From Rhodobacter sp. (lineage in GTDB: Bacteria; Pseudomonadota; Alphaproteobacteria; Rhodobacterales; Rhodobacteraceae): a DNA stretch of 64,000 nucleotides. Below are positions 51,812 to 60,315 of this stretch, in pieces. Numbering within the stretch: the first letter of the stretch is position 1; the number at the start of each line of letters is the position of its first letter. Location: assembly GCA_027490955.1 (NCBI GenBank), contig JAIXXB010000003.1:35629-99628 (forward strand). Reading direction: 5' to 3'. The position numbers and the translations under genes were made by a program. The notes under the pieces were generated by a model. That model had not been told where the DNA came from. It was given only the letters and a program-made list of their open reading frames with translations, and searched no databases.

Positions 51812-52735
51812 TTAGCGCACCGAATGAAAGTTTTGACCCAAAGCAGCGGGCGCATCCGTTTTGCGCCCTTTGCCTGCCGAAATAGCCACCAACACAACAA
51901 TCGTTACCAGATATGGGGCCATCGACAAGTATTCGACTGGGATTGACGACCCCGCTGCCTGCAAATTCAGCTGTAGCACTGTGATACCGCCAAATAAATA
52001 GGCACCAACCAGCACACGCACGGGCCGCCAACTGGCGAAAACCACAATCGCCAGTGCAATCCAGCCCGCACCTGCGGTAATTCCGTCCGTCCATTGCGGC
52101 ACGCGGATCAGGCTAATATAGGCCCCGCCCATCCCCGCCATCGCCCCGCCAAAGGCAATCGCGGCAAGGCGAATGCGCGCCACCTTATAGCCCAGCGCAT
52201 GGGCGGCCTCGGCAGATTCCCCAACGGCGCGCAGCACCAGCCCCGCGCGGGTGCGCGTGATAAACCACCATACAGCCGCCACCATGAATAGGCTGAAATA
52301 GACCACCCAATCATGGCTGAACAAGACGCGCCCCAAAAACGGAATATCGGTCAAAGTGCCAAAGTCGATCTCAACCGTGGCGGGCGGTTTGATGCCCGTA
52401 TAGCCCTGACCCATCAGCGCAGACAGGCCCAGCCCAAACAGGGTCAGCGCAAGGCCCGTCGCCACTTGGTTCGCCAAAAACCCCAGCGTCAGCAGCGCAA
52501 ACAGCAGGCTCAGGCCCGCCCCCCCCGCCGCCCCCGCAATAAATCCTGCCAACGGGCTGCCCGTGCCGACGGCCGCGATAAACCCGCAAATCGCCCCCAT
52601 AATCATCATACCTTCAACGCCAAGGTTCAAAACCCCTGCCTTTTCGGTCACCATCTCGCCCAGCGCGGCCAGCAAGATCGGCACAGATGCCACCATCAAG
52701 GATGCGATCAGCACGGACAGATTGATATCGCCCAT
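51812..52735 (-). CDS. Nucleoside/purine ABC transporter permease (NupQ/YufQ-like)
   Basis: 307 residues, polytopic, branched-chain-permease superfamily as in BMP-linked transporters: LAALGEMVTEKAGVLNLGVE near the N-terminus, MIMGAICGFIAAVGTGSPLA and ALRAVGESAEAAHALGYKVA-like coupling sequence (LRAVGESAEAAHALGYKV). Its ATG overlaps the preceding permease stop as TGATG. The second of two unequal permeases forming the channel. Confidence 0.92.
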   Translation of the reverse strand: MGDINLSVLIASLMVASVPILLAALGEMVTEKAGVLNLGVEGMMIMGAICGFIAAVGTGSPLAGFIAGAAGGAGLSLLFALLTLGFLANQVATGLALTLFGLGLSALMGQGYTGIKPPATVEIDFGTLTDIPFLGRVLFSHDWVVYFSLFMVAAVWWFITRTRAGLVLRAVGESAEAAHALGYKVARIRLAAIAFGGAMAGMGGAYISLIRVPQWTDGITAGAGWIALAIVVFASWRPVRVLVGAYLFGGITVLQLNLQAAGSSIPVEYLSMAPYLVTIVVLVAISAGKGRKTDAPAALGQNFHSVR

Positions 52736-53811
52736 CAGGCAGCCCCCCCCAGTTTGATGCGATAATTGGTCAGCACATCCACGCCCAGAAGAAAGAACAA
52801 CAACATCCCCTGAAACGCCTGCACCGCCGCCGAGGGCAGGCCCAGATTGGTCGCAGCCATCTCGCCGCCAATATAGGTCAGCGCCATAATCAGCCCCGCC
52901 AACACAATGCCCAAGGGGTTCAAACGCCCCAAAAACGCAACAATAATGGCGGTAAACCCATAGCCCACGTTAAAATCAATACTGATTTGCCCGGCAGGCC
53001 CCGTCACTTCGAATAGGCCCGCAAGCCCCGCCAATGCGCCCGAAATACCCATGCACAAAACGATCAACCGCTGCGGCACCACCCCGTGCAGGCGCGCGGC
53101 GCGCGGCGCTTGCCCCGCCAGTTTGATCTGAAACCCAAGGATATGGCGCTGCAGCAAAACATAGGCGGCAATGGCCACAAAAATCGCCGTCACCCCGCCC
53201 CAATGCAGCCCCGAGCCTGCAATCAGTTCAGGGTTGCCCGCCGCGGGATAGTTGGAAAAATTTCGGCTTCCAGGAAAGCCAGACCCTTCGGGATTGCGCA
53301 GAAACCCTGTCGAGGCCATGGCCAAAATCACCTGCGCCACATAGACCAGCATCAGGCTGACCAAAATCTCATTGGTATTCAGCCGCGTCTTGAGCAGCGC
53401 AGGTATCATCGCCCAAGCCCAGCCGCCAAAGGCCCCCGCAATCACCATCACAGGGAAAATCCAGCGGTTTTCCGTGGGGAAGAACGCCAGCCCCACCGCC
53501 GCCCCAACAATCGCCCCCATGATATACTGGCCCTCGGCCCCAATATTCCAAATGCCCGCACGAAACCCAAGGCTCAGGCCAATCGCAATCAACACCAGCG
53601 GCCCTGCCTTGACCAAAAGTTGCCCCCGCAGATACCACGCAAATTCACCAAACAGCGGATCCCAAAAAATGGTGCGGATCACCTCAACGGGGTTTTTGCC
53701 CAACAGCAAAAACATCAACCCGCCAAAGATCATGGTCAGCGCCACCGCCACCACAGGCGTGGCCCAAACCCAAAACCGCGATGCGCTGGCGCGCCGCTCT
53801 AGCCTAATCAT
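52735..53811 (-). CDS. Nucleoside/purine ABC transporter permease (NupP/YufP-like)
   Basis: 358 residues. The larger permease of the pair, with an N-terminal helix preceded by RLERRASASRFW and family motifs LGFRAGIWNIGAEGQYIMGA, LLKTRLNTNEILVSLMLVYV and GYGFTAIIVAFLGRLNPLGI. ATG 53811 is preceded by GAAAGGGGC, derived from the 3' tail of the GGATATTTG element inserted in the gap after the ATPase gene. Confidence 0.92.
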   Translation of the reverse strand: MIRLERRASASRFWVWATPVVAVALTMIFGGLMFLLLGKNPVEVIRTIFWDPLFGEFAWYLRGQLLVKAGPLVLIAIGLSLGFRAGIWNIGAEGQYIMGAIVGAAVGLAFFPTENRWIFPVMVIAGAFGGWAWAMIPALLKTRLNTNEILVSLMLVYVAQVILAMASTGFLRNPEGSGFPGSRNFSNYPAAGNPELIAGSGLHWGGVTAIFVAIAAYVLLQRHILGFQIKLAGQAPRAARLHGVVPQRLIVLCMGISGALAGLAGLFEVTGPAGQISIDFNVGYGFTAIIVAFLGRLNPLGIVLAGLIMALTYIGGEMAATNLGLPSAAVQAFQGMLLFFLLGVDVLTNYRIKLGGAA

Positions 53812-53820
53812 GGCGCGCCC

Positions 53821-53889
53821 CTTTCACTTTGGCACAAATATCCTGCGGGGGGGCCGCTTGGTCAAAGCGGCGGGGGCGCAAAGCCCCCT
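53821..53889 (-). repeat. GGATATTTG element inside the xdh/transporter operon
   Basis: Minus-strand order: GGGGGCTTTGCGCCCCC hairpin, GCCGCTTTGACCAAGCGGC hairpin, CCGCAGGATATTTG, TGCCAAAGTGAAAGG. It fills the 89-base gap between the ATPase and first permease genes. Because essential transporter genes lie beyond it, it cannot be a complete terminator; it may tune downstream expression. Confidence 0.75.
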
Positions 53890-53900
53890 GCTGTGCCGCG

Positions 53901-55439
53901 TCACACATGTGCCACCTCCATCCCATGCGCGCCGCCCATCATCAGGCCAATTTCCTCCATGGTCAGTCCCGCGCGCGGGCGCGGCACGCTCAACCGCCCT
54001 TCGTTCAATGCGGCGAAGTTATCTGATATTTCCATCAATTCGTCCAAGTCTTGGGAAATCACCACCACGGCTGCGCCCCCTTCGGCGCAGGTCAAAATCG
54101 CTTGGCGAATAAAGGCCGCTGCCGCCGCATCCACGCCCCAAGTGGGTTGATTGATCACAATCACATCGGGTGATTGGCGCAGTTCGCGCCCGATGACGAA
54201 TTTCTGCAAATTCCCCCCCGACAGCGCCCGCGCGGCAACATCAGAACTGGGCGTGCGCACATCAAATGCTGCGATAATCTCTTCGGCAAAGGCCTTCGCC
54301 CCCGCCCAATGCACAAAGCCGCGCCGCGCCAGTTTGCGCTGCACCGCGCCTGTCAGAAAGGCGTTTTCCACCAAAGACATGTCAGGTGCCGCCGCATGGC
54401 CAAGCCTGTCCTCTGGTGCCACTACAAAACCGCGCGCCCGCCGCGCATTTGGCCCCATCGCGCCGATGCTTTCCCCCTTGGCGCGAATCATATCGGCGGC
54501 GCAGGCCATCTCGCCCGACAGGGCCAAAACCAACTCATCCTGCCCATTGCCAGCCACGCCCGCAATGCCCAAAACCTCGCCCTTGGCCACGGCAAAACTG
54601 ATGTCCTTAAGAGATGTGCCAAATGGAATGGGCGAAGGCGCAGACAGGCCGCGCACCTCGAGCGCGGGCGCACCCTGTGCAGCGCCCTGAGCTTTGCCCG
54701 CACGCGCAGGGCTGGCCAGCGCCGATCCGACCATCAATTCCGCCATTTCGCGCGCTGTCGTCTTGGCAGGATAGGCTGTGGCCACAACCTTTCCGCGCCG
54801 CAAGATCGTCGCCCGATCGCACAGCACGCGAATTTCTTCCAGCTTATGGCTGATATATAAAATCGCCGTGCCCTCAGCCGCCAATTGCCGCAGCGTTTTG
54901 AACAAAATCTCCACTTCTTGCGGCGTCAGAACCGAGGTCGGTTCGTCCATAATCAACAATTTGGGCGATTGCAGCAAACAGCGAATGATCTCTACCCGCT
55001 GACGCTCGCCCGCCGATAAATCCCCAACCCGCCGCGCGGGATCAAGTGGCAGGCCATAATCAGCACTCACTTTTGAAATCTTGGCCGATAACTGGGCCAG
55101 ACGTGGCGGGTTTTCCATGCCCAAAGCCACGTTTTCGGCCACATTCAGCGCTTCAAACAGGGAAAAATGCTGAAACACCATCCCCACGCCCGCCGCGCGC
55201 GCGCGGGCAGGGTCGGCAGGGGCAAAAGGCGCGCCCAGCCATTCCATATGGCCCTGATCGGGCTTGACCAACCCGTAAATCATCTTGACCAAGGTCGATT
55301 TACCCGCGCCGTTTTCGCCCAGCAGGGCATGAATTTCGCCGCGTTTGATGGCAAAGTTCACATCGTCATTGGCCCGCACGCCGGGGTAAGATTTGCCAAT
55401 ACCTTCCGCGATGAACAAAATGGGTTGATCTGCGCTCAT
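53901..55439 (-). CDS. Nucleoside/purine ABC transporter ATPase (NupO/YufO-like, two NBDs)
   Basis: 512 residues, two fused ABC domains. First: Walker A LLGENGAGKSTLVKMIYG, signature DLSAGERQRVEIIRCLL, Walker B LLIMDEPTSVLTP. Second: GVAGNGQDELVLALSG in place of a full Walker A, signature ALSGGNLQKFVIGREL, and VIVINQPTWGVD in place of a canonical Walker B. The altered second site, with NQPT where DEPT is expected, is common in this family. ATGA overlap with xdhC places importer and enzyme in one operon. Confidence 0.93.
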   Translation of the reverse strand: MSADQPILFIAEGIGKSYPGVRANDDVNFAIKRGEIHALLGENGAGKSTLVKMIYGLVKPDQGHMEWLGAPFAPADPARARAAGVGMVFQHFSLFEALNVAENVALGMENPPRLAQLSAKISKVSADYGLPLDPARRVGDLSAGERQRVEIIRCLLQSPKLLIMDEPTSVLTPQEVEILFKTLRQLAAEGTAILYISHKLEEIRVLCDRATILRRGKVVATAYPAKTTAREMAELMVGSALASPARAGKAQGAAQGAPALEVRGLSAPSPIPFGTSLKDISFAVAKGEVLGIAGVAGNGQDELVLALSGEMACAADMIRAKGESIGAMGPNARRARGFVVAPEDRLGHAAAPDMSLVENAFLTGAVQRKLARRGFVHWAGAKAFAEEIIAAFDVRTPSSDVAARALSGGNLQKFVIGRELRQSPDVIVINQPTWGVDAAAAAFIRQAILTCAEGGAAVVVISQDLDELMEISDNFAALNEGRLSVPRPRAGLTMEEIGLMMGGAHGMEVAHV

Positions 55440-56377
55440 GCGCGCACCTCCTTATGCAATGCGGGCGCTGCGGCCATCTGCGCCATCATGCGGGCCGCCA
55501 CGCCAATAGCAATGGCTTGGGGATGTTTTCCAAGGGCGAGCATGCCAATTGGGCAAGTTATGCGCGAAATAGCAGCACTGCTGTGGCCAAGCGCGGCAAG
55601 CCGCGCCTTAAACCGCGCCCATTTACTGGCCGACCCGATCAGCCCGCATCCCGCAAAACCATGGTGAAGCAGCCCATCACACAGCGCCAAATCCAAAGCA
55701 TGGGAAAAGGTCACAATCACATGCTGCGCCGCCAGAGGGGCCAGCGCCACAGCGCGGGTGATCTCGGCTGCAGGCATCATGCGCACCTCGCCCGCAATAT
55801 TGGCAGGAAAGCGCGCCAAATCCGTATCAACCCATATGATTTCAATATAGGGCAAAGGGGCCATGACGGCCACAATGGCGCGCCCCACATGCCCCGCCCC
55901 CCATATCCACAAAGGGGTTTTGGGGGCAGAACAAGGTTCGATAAACCAACCCTGATGCAGACCTGCTTGCGGCATTTGCCCCTGCCGCGCGGCGGCCTGC
56001 GCGCGCGCAATAGCCAAGGGCATCGCGCCCGCCTGCAGCGAGACGGGCCGCGCAAAGACAGGGCCATCTGCGGGGGTCTCGTAGAAAACCTCGGTCAACA
56101 ATTGCACCGCACCGCCGCAGCATTGCCCCAGGTTGGGGCCAAGCGGCACGGCGTCCCAGCGCTGCGCGCCGCCTCCTTGTGCCAGCATCTCGCGCGCTGC
56201 TGCCGCTGCCTGATATTCCAACGCGCCGCCGCCAATTGTGCCCTCTTGCCCCGTTTGCCAAACCAGCATGGCAGCCCCCACATCGCGCGGCGCACTTCCC
56301 TTCACGCCTGCCACCACCACCCGCGCCACGGGGCCATGGGCGGCAATCGCGCGGGCAAGGGCGGCGCGGTCAAACAT
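55436..56377 (-). CDS. xdhC: Xanthine dehydrogenase accessory protein XdhC
   Basis: 313 residues from ATG 56377 (AGGAG seven bases upstream; the open frame to 56578 is antisense noise within xdhB). The N-terminal XdhC/CoxI domain VARVVVAGVKGSAPRDVGAA and CCGGAVQLLTEVF are followed by a Rossmann-like C-terminal domain LWIWGAGHVGRAIVAVMAPL. XdhC binds molybdenum cofactor, promotes its sulfuration and inserts it into XdhB. It overlaps xdhB by 8 bases and the ATPase gene by 4. Confidence 0.93.
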   Translation of the reverse strand: MFDRAALARAIAAHGPVARVVVAGVKGSAPRDVGAAMLVWQTGQEGTIGGGALEYQAAAAAREMLAQGGGAQRWDAVPLGPNLGQCCGGAVQLLTEVFYETPADGPVFARPVSLQAGAMPLAIARAQAAARQGQMPQAGLHQGWFIEPCSAPKTPLWIWGAGHVGRAIVAVMAPLPYIEIIWVDTDLARFPANIAGEVRMMPAAEITRAVALAPLAAQHVIVTFSHALDLALCDGLLHHGFAGCGLIGSASKWARFKARLAALGHSSAAISRITCPIGMLALGKHPQAIAIGVAARMMAQMAAAPALHKEVRA

Positions 56378-58715
56378 GGCGCTGCTCCTGCACGGCGGCC
56401 AAAATCCTTTCGGGCGTGGCAGGCGCATCCATCGCGGGGTAGCGCGCGCCATCGCCGCAGGCGGCCACAGCATCGCGCAGCGCAAAAAAGGCAGAAATGC
56501 CCAGCATAAAGGGCGGCTCGCCCACGGCCTTGCTGCGCCCGATCGTATCTTCGCGGTTGGGCCTGTTCCACAGATCAACGTTAAACACCGCAGGGCGGTC
56601 GGCGCAGGCGGGAATCTTATAGGTGCTGGGCGCGTGGGTTTTCAGCGCGCCTTTTGCGTCCCAGATCAATTCTTCCATGGTCAGCCAGCCTGCCCCTTGC
56701 ACATAGGCCCCTTCAATCTGGCCAATATCCAAGGCAGGGTTCAATGGGCTGCCCGTATCATGCAGCAGGTCGGCGCGCAAAATGCGATTCTCGCCCGTCA
56801 GCGTGTCGATCACCACTTCGGTCACCGCCGCGCCATAGGCGAAATACAAGAATGGCCGCCCCCGCCCCTTGACCCTGTCCCAAGTGATCTTGGGCGTCGC
56901 GTAATAGCCTGTTGATGACAGGCTGACCCGCGCCTGATAGGCCCAAGCGGCAACTTGGGCAAAGCCAAACACCTCGCCGCCCGCGCGCACTTGGCCGCCC
57001 TCAAATCGCACGCTATCGCCAGCCACCCCCATCTTGCCCGCAATAAACGCGGCCATGCGCGCGCGGATGGTTTCAGCCGCATTGCGCGCCGCCATCCCGT
57101 TCAGATCAGAGCCAGAGCTTGCCGCCGTGGCGCTGGTATTGGGCACTTTGGCCGTATCGGTTGCCGTGATTTTCACCGCCCCCGTGTCCAGCCCAAATAC
57201 CCCTGCCGCCACTTGCGCCACCTTTTGGTTCAACCCTTGGCCCATTTCCGTGCCGCCATGGTTCAACTGCACCGAGCCATCTTGATAGACATGCACCAAG
57301 GCCCCCGCTTGATTCAGCCATGTCAGGGTAAAGGAAATTCCAAACTTCACAGGGGTCAAGGCAATGCCGCGTTTCAGGATAGGGCTGGCCGCATTCCACG
57401 TTGCAATCTCTGCCCGCCGCGCGGCATAGCCCGAGGTTTCCTCCAGCCGCGCCACCAAATCGCCGCCGATGAAATCTTCAACTGGCATGTGAAACGGCGT
57501 CGTCTGCACCTCTTTCACTTTGGTATAAATATCCCCGCCGGAGGCATCCGCCGTCGCCATCTCGCGATAAAAGTTGGCGCGGCGCACCGCCAGCGGATCG
57601 CGCCCTACAGCAAAGGCGATGTGATCCATCACCCGTTCCATCCCAATCATCCCCTGCGGGCCACCAAAGCCGCGAAAGGCCGTCGCGCTTTGGGTGTTGG
57701 TTTTCAACCGATGGCTGGTGATGGCGATGTTGGGGATGTGATAGCAATTGTCGCTGTGCAGCATGGCGCGGTCGGCCACGGGTAGGGACAAATCCTGCGC
57801 CCAGCCGCAGCGGAAGTAATGGGTAAACTCTAGCCCCAGCAACCGCCCCTGCGCATCATGGCCCGCGCGATAGGCAATGCGGCAATCGTGCCGCTTGCCC
57901 GTAATCATCATATCATCGTCGCGGTCATAGCGCATTTTGCAAGGCCGCCCTGTCAGGCGCGCCGCTATGGCGCAGGCGATGGCCAGCGCATTGCCTTGGC
58001 TTTCCTTACCGCCAAATCCGCCGCCCATGCGCCGCACCTCAACGCGCACGGCGGACATCGGCAGATGAAAGGCATGGGCGACTTTGTGCTGAATCTCGGA
58101 TGGGTGCTGGGTGGATGAATAGATATGCAAATCCCCCCCTTCCAGCGGCAGGGCCGCGGCGACTTGCCCCTCAAGATAAAAATGCTCCTGCCCGCCCACA
58201 TTAAAGGTGCCTTCCACAACATGCGGGGCGGCGGCAATGGCGGCGCTGGCATCGCCTTTAGCCCAGATGATTGGCCCTTGTTCGAACCGCGAATTGGCGG
58301 CCAGCGCTTCGTCGATGGTGAGCAGCGCGGGGAGTTCGGCATATGTAACTGATGCCTTCGCCGCCGCGCGCCGCGCCAAATGATGCGAGGTGGCGATGAC
58401 CAAAAACAGAGGCTGGCCGATGTAATGCACGCGGCCCGTCGACAAAAGCGGCTCGTCATGGGCCGAGGGGCTGCAATCGGGCATCTCGGCGGGCAGGGAT
58501 GCAGGCCAATCCAAATAGGACAAAACCTGCACCACCCCTGCGCTGGCGCGCACGGCAGATAGATCCATCGCGGTGATGGTGCCATGGGCACAGCTTGACA
58601 GGCCAAAGGCCAGATGCAGCGTGCCTGCGGGCAGGGGAATATCATCGGTGTAACGCGCCGATCCAGCCAGTTGCATCAGGGCTGAATCATGGGCAAGTGG
58701 GGCGCCAATGCTCAT
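56370..58715 (-). CDS. xdhB: Xanthine dehydrogenase, molybdopterin-binding subunit
   Basis: 781 residues. Catalytic Mo-cofactor subunit oxidising hypoxanthine and xanthine. ARYTDDIPLPAGTLHLAFGL at the start, VRRMGGGFGGKESQGNALAI, TAFRGFGGPQGMIGMERVMD, and RSKAVGEPPFMLG with the catalytic Glu. Residues of about 390-402 (GGDIYTKVKE) are encoded by a GGATATTTG-type element and interrupt the region usually reading directly into TPxHMPVED. ATGA overlap with xdhA. Confidence 0.95.
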   Translation of the reverse strand: MSIGAPLAHDSALMQLAGSARYTDDIPLPAGTLHLAFGLSSCAHGTITAMDLSAVRASAGVVQVLSYLDWPASLPAEMPDCSPSAHDEPLLSTGRVHYIGQPLFLVIATSHHLARRAAAKASVTYAELPALLTIDEALAANSRFEQGPIIWAKGDASAAIAAAPHVVEGTFNVGGQEHFYLEGQVAAALPLEGGDLHIYSSTQHPSEIQHKVAHAFHLPMSAVRVEVRRMGGGFGGKESQGNALAIACAIAARLTGRPCKMRYDRDDDMMITGKRHDCRIAYRAGHDAQGRLLGLEFTHYFRCGWAQDLSLPVADRAMLHSDNCYHIPNIAITSHRLKTNTQSATAFRGFGGPQGMIGMERVMDHIAFAVGRDPLAVRRANFYREMATADASGGDIYTKVKEVQTTPFHMPVEDFIGGDLVARLEETSGYAARRAEIATWNAASPILKRGIALTPVKFGISFTLTWLNQAGALVHVYQDGSVQLNHGGTEMGQGLNQKVAQVAAGVFGLDTGAVKITATDTAKVPNTSATAASSGSDLNGMAARNAAETIRARMAAFIAGKMGVAGDSVRFEGGQVRAGGEVFGFAQVAAWAYQARVSLSSTGYYATPKITWDRVKGRGRPFLYFAYGAAVTEVVIDTLTGENRILRADLLHDTGSPLNPALDIGQIEGAYVQGAGWLTMEELIWDAKGALKTHAPSTYKIPACADRPAVFNVDLWNRPNREDTIGRSKAVGEPPFMLGISAFFALRDAVAACGDGARYPAMDAPATPERILAAVQEQRHV
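57512..57541 (-). repeat. GGATATTTG core element embedded in xdhB coding sequence
   Basis: On the minus strand CCGGCGGGGATATTTATACC is followed by AAAGTGAAAG, the core and tail of the intergenic element without its hairpins. It is read in frame as GGDIYTKVKE, about residues 392-401 of XdhB. Confidence 0.65.
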
Positions 58716-60112
58716 ACCCGCACCTCCATCACCGAGGTGGGCGCACCCGCCAGATCATGCGCATAGCGGATCAAAAGGTTTTGCGCGATTGACAGCCGAT
58801 ATTCCTTTGAGGCCCGCATATCGGACAGCGGGCTGAAATCGCGGCTCATAAGGGGGGCAATCTCGGCTGCGGTTTGCGGATTTAGGGCCTGCCCGATCAG
58901 CGCAGCCTCGACGGCGGCGGCCCGTTTGGGAATACCCGCCATGCCACCAAAGGCAACGCGGGCAGAGGTGATTTTGCCCGCTGCGATTTCAATGTTGAAA
59001 CAGCCGCAAACCGCCGAAATGTCCTGATCGAAGCGTTTCGAGATTTTATAGGCACGAAAATGCGGCGCGGATTTTGGTAGAGTCACCCCCGTTACAAACT
59101 CGCCCAAACGGCGGTCTTGTTTGCGATAATCCAAAAAGAAATCTTCAAGCGGCAGATCGCGCGTGGCATCGCCTTGGCGCAGATGCAGCACTGCGCCCAG
59201 CGCAATCAGCGCAGGCGGGCCATCGCCAATGGGCGATCCGTTGGCGATATTGCCGCCAATCGTGGCCGCATTGCGAATCTGCGTGCTGGCATAGCGGCGC
59301 AAAAGTTCGGCAAAACTGGGATGATGCGCCGCCATGGCAAGGCGCAGCGCCTCGATCGTCACGCCCGCGCCAATATGCAGCCGCGCGCCCAAATCGGTGA
59401 TCTGCGCCATATCCGAAACACCATTCAGAAAGGCGATTTTGGGCAAATCGCGGTGCTGTTTGTTGACCCACAGCCCCACATCCGTGGCTCCGCCAATCAG
59501 CGTGGCATCGGGGTGGGCGGCATACCATGCGGCCAGTTCGTCCATGCTTTGCGGGCGGCTGTCTGCCCCCTCGCGCGTGCCGCGCTCACCCCCAGAGGAT
59601 ATTTGAGCCAAAGTGAAAGCGGCATCGGTTTTCAAATGGGCTGGCACGGGCGCAGATTCGGCGGCGCGGGCAGCGCGCACAATGGGCGCATAGCCCGTGC
59701 AGCGGCACAGGTTGCCCGCAAGGGTGGTGTCGTGGTCGCGGTCGCCGTTCAGATGGGCTGCGGCCATTGAGGCGATAAAGCCTGGCGTGCAAAACCCGCA
59801 TTGGCTGCCATGGTGGCGGTGCATCTCGCGCTGCACGGGGTGGGCTGTGCCATCGGGCGCGGAGATGCCTTCGACGGTGCGAATGGCTTTGCCGTGGATT
59901 TGGGGCAGAAACAGGATGCAGGCATTGAGCGCCTTGGCCCCTGCGCCATCGGTGACAATCACTGTGCAAGCGCCGCAATCGCCTTCGTTACAGCCTTCTT
60001 TCGTGCCACAAAGCGCGATGTCTTCGCGCAGATATTCCAAAAGCGTGCGTGTGGGGGACACCCCCTTTAGCACAACCTGTGTTCCGTTTAGCAAAAACGC
60101 AACTTCGGTCAT
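58712..60112 (-). CDS. xdhA: Xanthine dehydrogenase, [2Fe-2S]/FAD subunit
   Basis: 466 residues from ATG 60112 (GAGG six bases upstream; extension to 60214 is unsupported). N-terminal ferredoxin-like [2Fe-2S] domain (CGTKEGCNEGDCGACTV), second all-helical [2Fe-2S] domain (CGFCTPGF and CRCTGYAPIVRAAR), then an FAD-binding domain (LIGGATDVGLWV, NAATIGGNIANGSPIGDGPP). Passes electrons from the Mo subunit to NAD. The linker between iron-sulfur and FAD domains (about 163-188) is encoded by an inserted, inverted GGATATTTG element. First gene of the purine operon. Confidence 0.95.
   Translation of the reverse strand: MTEVAFLLNGTQVVLKGVSPTRTLLEYLREDIALCGTKEGCNEGDCGACTVIVTDGAGAKALNACILFLPQIHGKAIRTVEGISAPDGTAHPVQREMHRHHGSQCGFCTPGFIASMAAAHLNGDRDHDTTLAGNLCRCTGYAPIVRAARAAESAPVPAHLKTDAAFTLAQISSGGERGTREGADSRPQSMDELAAWYAAHPDATLIGGATDVGLWVNKQHRDLPKIAFLNGVSDMAQITDLGARLHIGAGVTIEALRLAMAAHHPSFAELLRRYASTQIRNAATIGGNIANGSPIGDGPPALIALGAVLHLRQGDATRDLPLEDFFLDYRKQDRRLGEFVTGVTLPKSAPHFRAYKISKRFDQDISAVCGCFNIEIAAGKITSARVAFGGMAGIPKRAAAVEAALIGQALNPQTAAEIAPLMSRDFSPLSDMRASKEYRLSIAQNLLIRYAHDLAGAPTSVMEVRV
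59552..59620 (+). repeat. Full-length GGATATTTG element embedded in xdhA coding sequence
   Basis: Plus-strand order GGGCGGCTGTCTGCCCCCTC, CGCTCACCCCCAGAGGATAT, TTGAGCCAAAGTGAAAGC is the same order as intergenic copies. On the coding (minus) strand it is read in frame as AFTLAQISSGGERGTREGAD, lying between the second Fe-S domain and the FAD domain of XdhA. Confidence 0.7.
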
Positions 60113-60315
60113 GGTCAGCCTCGCCGCCTTCTTTTGCATTTGCCATATGCCCCCATCCGATGCGGCGTAAAACAGGGGCGCGGCATGCTGATATGAAGCA
60201 TTGCAAAGGCGCATCTGGCAAGCATTACCTTTCGGGCATTGCCGATATCACTTTTCGCAAATGCCGCATAATGATGCGCCTTTCCCTTGGCCTGCCCATT
60301 GGGTAGGCTGCACCC
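60113..60315. other. Divergent promoter region of xdhA and dnaE
   Basis: 203 bases between oppositely oriented genes. A CATAAT hexamer at about 60267-60272 could be the dnaE -10 box, but no good -35 was found at 16-18 bases. No ORF or clear operator is visible. Any regulator of the purine operon would be expected to bind here. Confidence 0.35.

Noticed and set aside
60113..60214. N-terminal extension of XdhA to 60214
   Set aside because: The added residues do not resemble any xanthine dehydrogenase, and ATG 60112 has a good ribosome binding site and begins directly at the ferredoxin-like domain.
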